DNA of 51,415 nucleotides from Candidatus Fermentibacterota bacterium (GCA_012523605.1 JAAYTY010000044.1:1-51415); one strand, 5' to 3'; positions 35,714-45,018 are shown, counted from the stretch's first letter. Numbers and translations: made by a program. The notes: generated from the sequence alone by a model not told the origin.

Positions 35714-37476
35714 CAGGCCTCCGGATCCGGCCCGCCGTCGAGCAGGATTTCCGGGAAGCGGTCGGCTATGAAGGCCCTCACAGCCTGCCTCACGTGCAGC
35801 CCGGAAGGCATCTCCAGCGCGGCCCGCGCGAGCTTTCTGACGGAATCCGACTCCAGGACGCTGACGAGCTTCTTGATGTCGGGGATGAGCGAGATGGAGA
35901 CGCTCAGCTCGTCAACTCCGAGGCCGACGAGGAGGGGGACGGAAAGCGGCTCAGCCGCCATCTGGCCGCAGACGCCTACCCACTTGCCGGCATCGTGGCA
36001 GCACTTCACCACGTGGTCAATCTGCCTGAGAACGGCGGGATGGTTGGCGTCGAACAATTTCGCCACGAACGGGCTGCCTCTGTCGACCGCCAGAGTGTAC
36101 TGCGTCAGGTCGTTCGTGCCGAGGGAGACGAAATCCACATGGGGCAGGAAGAGATCTATCCCTATGGTCGCGGCAGGCGTCTCCACCATGATTCCGACGG
36201 GTATCCCGGGATCGTAGGGTATCCCGAGAGAGTCGAGTTCGGCGGCTATCTCGGCCATCATCTCCCTCGTCTTCAACACCTGGGAGACCTCGGTCACGAG
36301 AGGTATCAGGAGGCGGGCCCGGCCTTCGACCGACGCCCTCATGATCGCACGGAGCTGTTTCCTGTAGATCCAGGGCCTGTCCAGGCAGACCCGGATCGCC
36401 CTGTAGCCCAGGAAGGGGTTTCTTTCGTGGAACTCGTCGCCCGACAGGAGCTTGTCTCCCCCGATATCCAGCGTCCGGATGATGACCGTGTCGGGGTTGA
36501 TCACTCTGAGGGCGTGAGCGTACTCCCTGTAATCGGTCTCCTCGTCGTCGTCACCGGGAGAGATCAGCCTCAGGAACTCGGTCCGGAAGAGACCGATTCC
36601 CCTGCCGCCGTAGCGCCTCACCTGGTCGGCCTCCTGTGAGAACTCGATGTTCGCGGCCAGCCCGATCTCCAGTCCGTCAGCCGTCCTGGCGGGCTCCGAT
36701 GCGTTGAGCGCTATCGACGCCTGGATCTCCTCGTACTTCTTCCTGAGCTTCGTGTAGTAGAAGATCTGGTCGGCGTCGGGATCGACTATCACTCTTCCGT
36801 GGATGCCGTCCACTATCACGGTCTGTCGCGGCCTGACGGATTCCGCGGCTGTCTTCAGCGCCACTACGGCTGGGATCCCGAGGCTCCTCGCCAGAATCGC
36901 GGTGTGCGAGGTGCTGCCTCCCTCGTCGGTCGCGAAACCGAGGACCTGCTCCCTTCTCAGACCTGCGGTGACGGATGGGTCGAGGTCGCGGGCGACCAGC
37001 ACGACGGGCGATTCGAGTCTGGCCAGCGCTTCGCGCTCGGTTCCGAGGAGCTTGTTGATCAGACGCCTTCCGACATCCCTGATGTCGGCGCTTCTCTCCC
37101 TCGCGTAGGGATCCTTCATCCGGCCGAACCGTTCGATGACCTCGTAGATAACCCGGCTCACAGCGTATTCGGCGCCCTCGAGATCGCTCTCGATCCTCCT
37201 CCTCACGTCGTTCTTCATGGTCGGATCGTCCACAAGGAGGATGTGCGCGTCGATGAGCTGGCGGCCCTCCATCAGATCTTCCATGCCGGAGGCCAGCGCC
37301 AGCAGTTCGCTTCTGGTCTGTTCGACTGCCCTGTCGAACCGTTCGAGCTCCCGCCCGGCCTCTTCCGGTCCGGCGAGAACGCGGCGGCTCACGAGCAGTT
37401 CTTCCACGTCGAGCAGGAAGGCCGGGCCGATCGCGATGCCCGGCGAGGCCGGAGTGCCGTCGAACTGGAGGCCCAT
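35713..37476 (-). CDS. ptsI: Phosphoenolpyruvate-protein phosphotransferase (PTS enzyme I)
   Basis: DEGGSTSHTAILARSLGIPAVVAL active-site His; GIGLFRTEFL; VSLGTNDLTQYTLAVDR. Confidence 0.96.
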   Translation of the reverse strand: MGLQFDGTPASPGIAIGPAFLLDVEELLVSRRVLAGPEEAGRELERFDRAVEQTRSELLALASGMEDLMEGRQLIDAHILLVDDPTMKNDVRRRIESDLEGAEYAVSRVIYEVIERFGRMKDPYARERSADIRDVGRRLINKLLGTEREALARLESPVVLVARDLDPSVTAGLRREQVLGFATDEGGSTSHTAILARSLGIPAVVALKTAAESVRPRQTVIVDGIHGRVIVDPDADQIFYYTKLRKKYEEIQASIALNASEPARTADGLEIGLAANIEFSQEADQVRRYGGRGIGLFRTEFLRLISPGDDDEETDYREYAHALRVINPDTVIIRTLDIGGDKLLSGDEFHERNPFLGYRAIRVCLDRPWIYRKQLRAIMRASVEGRARLLIPLVTEVSQVLKTREMMAEIAAELDSLGIPYDPGIPVGIMVETPAATIGIDLFLPHVDFVSLGTNDLTQYTLAVDRGSPFVAKLFDANHPAVLRQIDHVVKCCHDAGKWVGVCGQMAAEPLSVPLLVGLGVDELSVSISLIPDIKKLVSVLESDSVRKLARAALEMPSGLHVRQAVRAFIADRFPEILLDGGPDPEA

Positions 37477-37479
37477 GGA

Positions 37480-37746
37480 TCAGTCCTCTCCGAAGCCGGA
37501 GGCGATCAGCTCGCAGAGGGCTTCGACAGCCTTTTCTTCGTCGGGGCCGCAGGCGGTCACCGCCAGCTCGGTCCCCTGGCCTGCGGCGAGGGTCATCACC
37601 CCCATGATGCTCTTGCCGTTGATCTCTTCGGACCCGGCCGCGATGGTTATCTCGCTTCGGAAGGAGGATGCCTTCTTGACGATGAGCGCCGCCGGCCTGG
37701 CGTGTATGCCGAGCCGGTTCGGAACGATCACCGTCCTTCTGGTCAC
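37480..37746 (-). CDS. ptsH: Phosphocarrier protein HPr (GTG start)
   Basis: NRLGIHARPAALIVKKA (His15 site) and GKSIMGVMTLAAG (Ser46 site). Confidence 0.95.
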   Translation of the reverse strand: MTRRTVIVPNRLGIHARPAALIVKKASSFRSEITIAAGSEEINGKSIMGVMTLAAGQGTELAVTACGPDEEKAVEALCELIASGFGED

Positions 37747-38741
37747 GATTCTTCCCCCCGCCCGGTCTCCCGCGGACCTCCGCCTGCCTCGGATGCCGCC
37801 TGCATGCGTTCGATCAGCTTCTGCTCGAGAGCCGCCGGAACGTCCACGCCTCTGGTGTTCAGCAGGTGGTTCATAGCGGCCACTTCCAGAAGAAGAGCCA
37901 GGTTCCTGCCGGGCAGCACGGGGAGGGTCACCTGGGGGATCCTTATGCCGAGGTAGGTTGTGGTGGCCTTTTCCAGCCCGGTTCTGTCGAAATCGGGCTT
38001 CTGCGTCCAGTCGACGAGCCGGACCTCGATGTCGACCTGCTGGCGGTCCTTGACCGCCCGGATTCCGAACAGCGCCGCCACGTCCACCATTCCGAGGCCG
38101 CGGATCTCCATGTGATAGCCCATCAGGGCGTCGCCGGTGCCCAGCAGGACCTCCCCGGTCCGCCTGATTCTCACCATGTCGTCGGCCACGAGCCGGTGTC
38201 CCCGCTCGACCAGACCCAGCACCGCCTCGCTCTTTCCTATCGCGCTTCTGCCCGTCACCAGGAGACCGACGCCGAACACGTCCACCAATGTGCCGTGCAC
38301 GGACTTCCTGGGCGCGAACACCTCGGCGAGATAGCCTGTCAGGTCGTGGATCAGCGGAGTGGTGTCCCTCGGTGAGCGGAAGACAGCGCAGTCGGACTTC
38401 CACGCCGCCGCGCAGAGCTCCGCGGGCGGCTCGTAGCCCTTGGTCACGATACAGCAGTAGACAGGGAACTGGAAGATGTTGGCAATGGCGGCTTCACGCG
38501 CCGACGGTTTAAGATAGGACAGATAGGTGATCTCGGTCTCGCCGAAGATCTGTATCCTGTCGTGAAGAAACCTGTGTGTGAAGCCTGTCAGGGCGAGGCC
38601 GGGACGGCTGATGTCGGGGCTGGAGACCAGCCTTCCGAACCCCTCCTCGCCGCATGCCGGCGCAAGCATCAGCCTCTGCCCCATTATCTCGGCGAGCTTG
38701 CGGACCGTCATCTCCCCGGGTTCGGGGAACTTGTCCCTCAA
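37743..38741 (-). CDS. hprK: HPr kinase/phosphorylase
   Basis: VDVFGVGLLVTGRSAIGKSEAVLGLVERGHRLVADD; MEIRGLGMVDV. Confidence 0.95.
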   Translation of the reverse strand: MRDKFPEPGEMTVRKLAEIMGQRLMLAPACGEEGFGRLVSSPDISRPGLALTGFTHRFLHDRIQIFGETEITYLSYLKPSAREAAIANIFQFPVYCCIVTKGYEPPAELCAAAWKSDCAVFRSPRDTTPLIHDLTGYLAEVFAPRKSVHGTLVDVFGVGLLVTGRSAIGKSEAVLGLVERGHRLVADDMVRIRRTGEVLLGTGDALMGYHMEIRGLGMVDVAALFGIRAVKDRQQVDIEVRLVDWTQKPDFDRTGLEKATTTYLGIRIPQVTLPVLPGRNLALLLEVAAMNHLLNTRGVDVPAALEQKLIERMQAASEAGGGPRETGRGEES

Positions 38742-38748
38742 GACCGGC

Positions 38749-39309
38749 CTACCGTTTCCTGCGAGTCAGCTCGACCACCTGGCTCGAGCCGTCCTTCGAC
38801 CTGTACACCGCACTGACCCTGCCCGTCTCGGTGTTCATGAAGGGCATGCACTCGTCGCTGGACATCTCGTACTCCGTCACGGCCTCTTCGGTCGTGAGCC
38901 TCGGGAGGGACCTGTCGTCGGGGATCAGAACCGGGCCTTCGAGGCCGGACGGCTCCGCGGGATCCCAGACGGCCATGCCGGGGCCGGAGGAGACCGAGGA
39001 CTGCTCCTGCTGGCCGCGGTGCGGATGCCCGTGAGCCCGGTCCTTGAACCTCCTGAGCTGCCTCTCGAGATTCGAGACCGTCTCGTCGAATGCGGCATAC
39101 ATGTCATGCGACTGCGCCCTTGCGTCCAGCTTGATCCTGTCGCCCCTGAGCTGTACGTGCGCGTGGTTCACGCCGGAAGTGAACTCGAGGATCACATGGA
39201 CATCGTCTATCCCGTCGTAGAATCGCTCCAGCACTTCCAGCTTCTGTGTGACGTGGGACTTCATCTCCTCGGAGAGGTCGAAATGCCTACCGCTCAGCTC
39301 GATGTTCAT
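38749..39309 (-). CDS. hpf: Ribosome hibernation promoting factor (long form)
   Basis: MNIELSGRHFDLSEEMKSHVTQKLEVLERF; SD AAAGGAGG; C-terminal MPFMNTETGRVSAVYRSKDGSSQVVEL dimerisation-like tail. Confidence 0.94.
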   Translation of the reverse strand: MNIELSGRHFDLSEEMKSHVTQKLEVLERFYDGIDDVHVILEFTSGVNHAHVQLRGDRIKLDARAQSHDMYAAFDETVSNLERQLRRFKDRAHGHPHRGQQEQSSVSSGPGMAVWDPAEPSGLEGPVLIPDDRSLPRLTTEEAVTEYEMSSDECMPFMNTETGRVSAVYRSKDGSSQVVELTRRKR

Positions 39310-39428
39310 GCAGACCTCCTTTTGCCGGGAGCCGGACCCTCGAAACGCCACCGGGAGCGTATCACACAAAGCGCTGCCCCGGCATTGAAGCAGCGGCAGC
39401 GCAAGAAGACGTCACCGTTCGCTCTCAT
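39306..39428 (-). CDS. Putative 40-aa leader peptide/uORF upstream of hpf (MRANGDVFLRCRCFNAGAALCVIRSRWRFEGPAPGKRRSA)
   Basis: ATG 7 nt after a TATGAT -10 box; TGA overlaps hpf ATG (ATGA). The frame is also open further upstream, so it could be chance. Confidence 0.35.
   Translation of the reverse strand: MRANGDVFLRCRCFNAGAALCVIRSRWRFEGPAPGKRRSA
39371..39402 (-). promoter_or_regulatory. Inverted repeat (8-bp GC stem) in the predicted hpf leader
   Basis: GCGCTGCC-N16-GGCAGCGC followed by TTTGTGTG on the minus strand. Confidence 0.45.
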
Positions 39429-39435
39429 CGGGGCG

Positions 39436-39464
39436 ATCATATCCGAGCCCCCGATCTTGGTCAA
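39436..39464 (-). promoter_or_regulatory. Predicted sigma70-type promoter for hpf: TTGACC-N17-TATGAT
   Basis: -35 at 39459-39464, -10 at 39436-39441, spacer 17 nt; long leader to hpf. Confidence 0.6.
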
Positions 39465-39488
39465 CAAGGCCGCCGCAGACTCGTCTCG

Positions 39489-39516
39489 TTGACTGGAATG
39501 GCCCGGCTTGTATGTT
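39489..39516 (+). promoter_or_regulatory. Predicted promoter of gatE-like gene: TTGACT-N16-TATGTT
   Basis: Direct read; followed by SD GGAAGGAG at 39541-39548. Confidence 0.5.
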
Positions 39517-39554
39517 CGGGCGTCGAGTCCCCGAGCTTCCGGAAGGAGAACTTT

Positions 39555-41270
39555 TTGCAGCACGCCCCCGGCGATTACGGCGAGCTTCGCGAGCTCGGCT
39601 TCCGTTGCGGCCTGGAAACCCACCAGCAGCTCGCGACGCCCAGGAAGCTGTTCTGCAGATGCCCTGCGCGCATCAGGAACGATCCGCCGGACTCCGAGCT
39701 CCTCCGTCACATGCGGCCGACGCTGAGCGAGTTCGGCGAGTACGACGGAACCGCCCTCATGGAGTTCAAGACCCGGAAGCAGGTCCACTACCTGCTCTAC
39801 AACGACAGCGTCTGTACCTACGAGATGGACGACACCCCCCCCTTCAAGGCCGACCCCGAGGCGGTGGAGACAGCCATCGCCATCGCGATGATGTTCAACA
39901 TGTCACTGGTGGACGAGATTCACATCACGCGGAAGCAGTATCTCGACGGCAGCATACCGACCGGCTTCCAACGCACCGCCATCATCGGCGTGAACGGGAG
40001 CATACCCTTCCTCGGCAGGACTCTCGACTTCTTCCAGTTGAGCCTGGAGGAGGACGCCTGCAGGGAGGTGGACGACGAAGGCCACCACATCTGGTTCAGG
40101 ACCGACAGGCTTTCGATCCCTCTTGTGGAATCGGTCACGGCGCCGGTGCTCTTCACGCCGGCGGAGGCTGCGGCCGGTGCCCGCGCCGTGGCCGAGGTGA
40201 TGCGGTCCACGCGCAGGATAAGAAGGGGCATCGGATCCGTCCGCCAGGATGTGAACGTATCCATCAGGGGCGGGACGAGGATCGAGATCAAGGGCGTTCC
40301 CCGCATAGGCCTCATCGAGGACCTATGCAGGACGGAAGGCTATCGCCAGAAGGCCCTGCTCGATCTCAGGAGCGCCCTGGCCTCCTCGGGGCTCGATCCG
40401 GACTCCTTCGGGGCTGTTCCTCTGGAGCTTCGGGAGGATCAGGCTCGCAGGTGCGCCGAACCATGGGGCGGGCCGCGCGACGAGGAGATCGTCGCGGTCC
40501 AGATCCTCCCGGGGTTCCGGAAATACCTTGGCTGGCCCACACAGCCCGACAGGACCTTTCTCGACGAGATCGAAGGCCGCGTGCGGGTCATCGCCTGCCT
40601 CGTCCACAAACCCACTGTTCTGGAGGCTCCGGAATGGCTCCGCTCCGAGCTCGGCATCCCCGGATCGGATGCGGCGCTCGTCTTCTCGGCGGTCCCCGAG
40701 GACTCGGCTACGGCATCCCAGGAGATCGTCGCCAGGGTGAGGGAGGCCTTCATCGGAGTTCCTTCCGAGACCAGACAGGCCCAGCCCGGCGGCAGGACCA
40801 CCTTCGAGAGGATACTGCCCGGTCCCGACAGGATGTATCCGGACACGGACCTCCCACCGGAGGCCGTCGATGCCGCTCTGGTAGACAGGATCAGAGCCTC
40901 CCTGCCACCCAGGCCCTGGGAGAGGCGTGAAGCCTATGCCGCCCTCGGGGTGCCGGAGGAACTCGTCACCAGGCTGATCAACTGGGATTCCGCCGACCTC
41001 TTCGACAGGGTACGCCCTTCCGTGTCCTATTCCGCGGCCAGCCTTGCCTGGCTTCTCACCGACAGGGCGAGAGGATCGAGGAGGGCGGGACGCGACTGGC
41101 GAACCCTCGGAGAGGCATCTATGGCGGCCATCCTCGCCGAGTGCAGCTCGAGGGGGCTGACGGTCAGGGGAGCAGCCAGGGTTCTCGATGCCATGTCCGG
41201 TCCGGGGGGAGCGGACCTGGACGAGGCCGTGGCCGCGGCGGGCGCCCCGGCCCGCGTTTCGGAACGCTGA
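39555..41270 (+). CDS. gatE: Archaeal-type Glu-tRNA(Gln) amidotransferase subunit E-like protein (TTG start preferred)
   Basis: DYGELRELGFRCGLETHQQLATPRKLFCRCPARIR; LRHMRPTLSEFGEYDGTALMEF; VDEIHITRKQYLDGSIPTGFQRTAIIGVNGSI; a GAD-like middle region. Confidence 0.85.
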   Translation: MQHAPGDYGELRELGFRCGLETHQQLATPRKLFCRCPARIRNDPPDSELLRHMRPTLSEFGEYDGTALMEFKTRKQVHYLLYNDSVCTYEMDDTPPFKADPEAVETAIAIAMMFNMSLVDEIHITRKQYLDGSIPTGFQRTAIIGVNGSIPFLGRTLDFFQLSLEEDACREVDDEGHHIWFRTDRLSIPLVESVTAPVLFTPAEAAAGARAVAEVMRSTRRIRRGIGSVRQDVNVSIRGGTRIEIKGVPRIGLIEDLCRTEGYRQKALLDLRSALASSGLDPDSFGAVPLELREDQARRCAEPWGGPRDEEIVAVQILPGFRKYLGWPTQPDRTFLDEIEGRVRVIACLVHKPTVLEAPEWLRSELGIPGSDAALVFSAVPEDSATASQEIVARVREAFIGVPSETRQAQPGGRTTFERILPGPDRMYPDTDLPPEAVDAALVDRIRASLPPRPWERREAYAALGVPEELVTRLINWDSADLFDRVRPSVSYSAASLAWLLTDRARGSRRAGRDWRTLGEASMAAILAECSSRGLTVRGAARVLDAMSGPGGADLDEAVAAAGAPARVSER

Positions 41271-41273
41271 ATC

Positions 41274-41432
41274 TCAGCTTCCGCGCCCCCCCTGCAGGCC
41301 CAGCTCCCTGATGTGATTCAATAGAGTCCTGTAGCTCACGCCGAGGATCCTAGCCGCGACGGTGCGGTTTCCGCCGCTGCGCTCCAGAGCCTCCAGTATC
41401 CTCCGGCGCCTGACCTCCCTCGAAGCCTCCAT
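41274..41432 (-). CDS. 52-aa Fis-type helix-turn-helix protein / detached C-terminus of the NtrC-like regulator
   Basis: My own translation: MEASREVRRRRILEALERSGGNRTVAARILGVSYRTLLNHIRELGLQGGRGS; in frame with the upstream regulator after a TAA; absent from the ORF track. Confidence 0.75.
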   Translation of the reverse strand: MEASREVRRRRILEALERSGGNRTVAARILGVSYRTLLNHIRELGLQGGRGS

Positions 41433-41438
41433 CGCCGC

Positions 41439-42563
41439 TTATGGCATCGAGCTGTCGCGGCCTGCCGGCGGGATCTCCAGCAGGTCGGGTGTGATCGCCC
41501 GTCCGGCGGACAGGGTCGCTGCGCGCAGGAGTATGCTCCTCAGCTCGCGGACGTTCCCCGGCCAGTGGTAGGACTCGAGGGCGGCCGATGCGGCCTCGTC
41601 CAGCAGCGAGGGGTTGCAGCCCGCCTCCTTCAGGAAATGCCGCGACAGGAGAGCCACGTCTCCGTGCCTCTCACGGAGCGGGGGAAGGATCACGGGGAAC
41701 TCGCAGAGCCTGTAGTAGAGGTCCTGCCTGAACCGGCCAGCGGAGGCTTCCGAGCCGAGATCCCTGTTGCTCGCCGCGACTATCCTGACATCCACTCTTA
41801 TCGTCTCCGAGCCGCCCACTCTGGTGAACTCCCTCTCCTGCAGAACCCGCAGGAGCTTCCCCTGCAGAGCCGGCGCGAGGTCGCCCACCTCGTCCAGGAA
41901 CACGGTTCCGCCGTCCGCGAGCTCGAATCTGCCGGACCGCCGGCAGTCTGCGCCGGTGTAGGCGCCCTTCTCCGCTCCGAACAGCTCGCTCTCCATGAGT
42001 TCGGACGGTATGGCGGCGCAGTTGACGGGGATGAAGGGACCATCGCGCCTGTCGCTCGCATCGTGCACGGCCCGTGCAAGCAGCTCCTTGCCGGTGCCGC
42101 TCTCCCCGAGGATCAGCACCGTAAGCCGGGACGCCGCTCCTTTGAGCGCCCGCTCCACCGCGGCCCTGAACGGAGGGCTCTCTCCGATCATTTCCGAGGG
42201 TCTGCAGGGTGAAGCCTCCTCGAGAAGCGCGATAAGCGAATCTATCTGGAATGGCTTGGTCACGAAGTCACGGGCGCCTGCCTTCATGGCCCTTACCGCG
42301 AGGTCGATGGTGCCGAATGCGGTCATGAGAATCACCGGCATGGAAGGACTCGAAGCCTTCGCGGCCGAGAGCACGGCAAGACCGTCGCACCCCGGGAGGC
42401 AGACGTCCGTCAGCACAGCGTCGTACCTTCCTTCTCCCAGGAGCTTCACGGCGGACGGTCCGTCGGCGGCGGCGACCACCTCCCATCCGGCCTCTGAAAG
42501 CGCTGTCACGAGCATGCTGCGCATGCCCCTGCGGTCCTCCACCAGGAGCACGACCCTCTTCAC
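41439..42563 (-). CDS. NtrC-family sigma54-dependent response regulator (receiver + AAA+), lacking its own HTH
   Basis: Receiver Asp in [47 protein letters not shown]; ends SSMP-TAA. Confidence 0.93.
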   Translation of the reverse strand: MKRVVLLVEDRRGMRSMLVTALSEAGWEVVAAADGPSAVKLLGEGRYDAVLTDVCLPGCDGLAVLSAAKASSPSMPVILMTAFGTIDLAVRAMKAGARDFVTKPFQIDSLIALLEEASPCRPSEMIGESPPFRAAVERALKGAASRLTVLILGESGTGKELLARAVHDASDRRDGPFIPVNCAAIPSELMESELFGAEKGAYTGADCRRSGRFELADGGTVFLDEVGDLAPALQGKLLRVLQEREFTRVGGSETIRVDVRIVAASNRDLGSEASAGRFRQDLYYRLCEFPVILPPLRERHGDVALLSRHFLKEAGCNPSLLDEAASAALESYHWPGNVRELRSILLRAATLSAGRAITPDLLEIPPAGRDSSMP

Positions 42564-44191
42564 AGATCTTCCTTCGCGCAGAGCGGAAGCCTGATCTCGA
42601 AGACGGCGCCGCCGCCCTCCCGGCGTGAGGCACGCAGATCTCCGTTCATCATCCCTGCCAGGCGTCTTGTGATCGTAAGGCCCAGGCCCATGTGGCCCTC
42701 CCCCTGCTTCGTACTATAGAACGGGCGCATGACTGCGTCCCCGTCCTCGGGTAGCCCGGGCCCCCTGTCCATGACTGAGACGCTGAAGCTCCCCCTCGAA
42801 CACGCCACGACCACTTCGGGCACACCTCCGGGATCCGCCTCCTTTGCGTTCCTGACCAGGTTGAGCACGCACCTCTGGAGGAGCACGGGATCCGCCCTCA
42901 GGCAGGCGTCCGGACACGAGCCGTCCGCCAGCTCGAAGCGTGCGCCGGTCTCCGAGCAAACGGCGGCCACGGAATCCGCGAGAGAGGAGCAGGTGACCTC
43001 GTCCAGCCTGGCCTCGGGGGTTCCGGCGAAGGACTTGAACGAGCCGATCATCCTCTGCGCCGAGACTATCTCCTCACGGGCCTCGGCCAGGATGGATTCC
43101 GTCCTCGGATCTGAGTGGCCCCTTGCGAGGAGGTCCATGAAGCCCTGGAGAGCGCAGAGGGTGTTGCCCATCTCGTGAGCCACGCCGGCCGACAGCGTTC
43201 CGAGCCCGGCCATCGCGGCCTCCTCGGCGAGCCTGCGCTCGAGCGTCCTCAGCCTCGTCACGTCGTTCACCAGAACCGCTCTGGAGCCTCCTGGCGAAGC
43301 GGCCACGGAAACGCTGTAGGCCCTTCTCTCGGGTCCGGACTCGATCTCCAGCTCGATCTCACCGGGTTCCGATCCGATCCCGGAAAGAAACCTGCCGATG
43401 GCCGCCCCCGCCTTGGTCCTCCCGCCGGGGAAACCGCTCCCCAGGTCGCCCGAATCCAGACGGAAGAGCTCGGCCGCGCTCGGATTGAACAGGGTCAGCT
43501 TCCCCTCGGCATCGAGAGCCATCAGGGCGGCGCCGATGCTCGAAACGACAGCGGCGGAGCACTCCTCCGCCCTGTCGGCTCTCCGCTCGGCCAACCTCCG
43601 GAGTCTGTCCAGCTCACGGTCGCGTTCCGACAGCTTCTGGACAAGCTCGGCGAAGGATGCGCGGGCGGCCGCCGCGGTTCTCGCGCCTCCGGGAACCTGC
43701 CGCCCGGCCTCTTCTAGGATCTCCTCGAGAGGAGCCGTGAGGTTGCGCGAAATGTATCCCGGCGTGAGTATCGAGAGGATCAGCAGTCCGGCGGTGATCA
43801 CGGCGAGGGAGAATGTGAGGATCGTACGGAAGGGCTGCGAAGGCGGAAGCCTCACGCCTGCGTACCGTCCCCCCCCGAGAGGTCTGACCTCCCAGTCCCC
43901 TCCCAGCTCCTCCACCCTCGCCGAATCGAGGATGAGAGCCTCCTCGAGAGTCCCGGAGAGAACGAGTGGAGCTGCGGCCTGCCTGAGCGCCTCTTCGGAA
44001 GGATTCCCCCGCACCGAGGCCGTGATCATCTCCGCGGCCATTACGGCGCGAAGCCTCCTCTCGTCCTCGAAGTCCCGGGCGAGAAGAAGGTTTATCACGA
44101 GGGCGACGAGCGAGGCGGCTACGCCGGCGGCCAGGGAAGAACCTATCAGCAGTTCGACGGCGAGAGTGAACCTGCCCCTGCCCGGCTTCAC
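42560..44191 (-). CDS. Membrane sensor histidine kinase (GTG start)
   Basis: Two TM segments, PAS-like region, H-box [12 protein letters not shown]-box [19 protein letters not shown]. Confidence 0.9.
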   Translation of the reverse strand: MKPGRGRFTLAVELLIGSSLAAGVAASLVALVINLLLARDFEDERRLRAVMAAEMITASVRGNPSEEALRQAAAPLVLSGTLEEALILDSARVEELGGDWEVRPLGGGRYAGVRLPPSQPFRTILTFSLAVITAGLLILSILTPGYISRNLTAPLEEILEEAGRQVPGGARTAAAARASFAELVQKLSERDRELDRLRRLAERRADRAEECSAAVVSSIGAALMALDAEGKLTLFNPSAAELFRLDSGDLGSGFPGGRTKAGAAIGRFLSGIGSEPGEIELEIESGPERRAYSVSVAASPGGSRAVLVNDVTRLRTLERRLAEEAAMAGLGTLSAGVAHEMGNTLCALQGFMDLLARGHSDPRTESILAEAREEIVSAQRMIGSFKSFAGTPEARLDEVTCSSLADSVAAVCSETGARFELADGSCPDACLRADPVLLQRCVLNLVRNAKEADPGGVPEVVVACSRGSFSVSVMDRGPGLPEDGDAVMRPFYSTKQGEGHMGLGLTITRRLAGMMNGDLRASRREGGGAVFEIRLPLCAKEDL

Positions 44192-45018
44192 CTTCCCACC
44201 TTCCCCCGGCTCCTTCTCCAGGCGAGATAGTCGAGCCAGCCCGTCACGAACTCGGTCCTGCCCCGTGACAGCGACAGCAGCAGATGCAACGGCATCCATG
44301 CAGCGCTGCGGAACCGCATGAACGGCGTGGAGCAGTGCCTTTCCATGAATATGAAGCGGTTCCTCTCGCGAAGCCTTCTCGATGCGGGACCGCCGCCCAT
44401 GGTGGCCGCGTGCTCGTGGTCCCAGATGGAGAGAGGGGCCCTGGTCATGGACAGGCCCGCACATGCGGCACGGACACCGAGGTCGGCGTCCTCCCAGTAG
44501 ATCGGGGCGAATTCGACTGCAAGCCCGCCCAGCGTCTCCCAGTGGGATCTCCTGAAGAGGCTGCACGCACCCGACGGGTAGGGTACGCCATGCTCTTCCG
44601 GACCGGTCACGGCCAGGCCGCGCCTGAAGCCCGTCCTCATACCGCCTTCGTCCTGCATTCCCGGCCTCGTGATTACCGGCACCGCCGCATATACCGAGTC
44701 GGGCGCGGATTCGAGCGCCTGCACGAGTTCCGCCACGGCTCCCTTCCGGGGCGAGACGTCATTGTTGAGGAGAAGAAGGATGTCGCCTCCGGCCAGGGAC
44801 ATCCCGAGGTTCACGGAGTGGCAGAACCCCGGGGGGCCCTCCCTTCTAGCGAACCTCACACCGGGGAACTCCGCCGGACCGGCTTCGCAGGTGCCGTCCG
44901 ATGATGCGTCGTCAACGACGATCACCTCCCACCCCGGTGCCTCGCCGGTCAGGCGGGGCAGATGCCTCCTGAGCAGCTCCAGCCCGTTCCTGGAAGGGAT
45001 GACGACGCTTCCCCTCAC
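44188..45018 (-). CDS. GT2 family glycosyltransferase (GTG start)
   Basis: VVIPSRNGLELLRRHL, VIVVDDASSDGT, LLLLNNDVSP, YWEDADLGVRA. Confidence 0.9.
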   Translation of the reverse strand: MRGSVVIPSRNGLELLRRHLPRLTGEAPGWEVIVVDDASSDGTCEAGPAEFPGVRFARREGPPGFCHSVNLGMSLAGGDILLLLNNDVSPRKGAVAELVQALESAPDSVYAAVPVITRPGMQDEGGMRTGFRRGLAVTGPEEHGVPYPSGACSLFRRSHWETLGGLAVEFAPIYWEDADLGVRAACAGLSMTRAPLSIWDHEHAATMGGGPASRRLRERNRFIFMERHCSTPFMRFRSAAWMPLHLLLSLSRGRTEFVTGWLDYLAWRRSRGKVGR

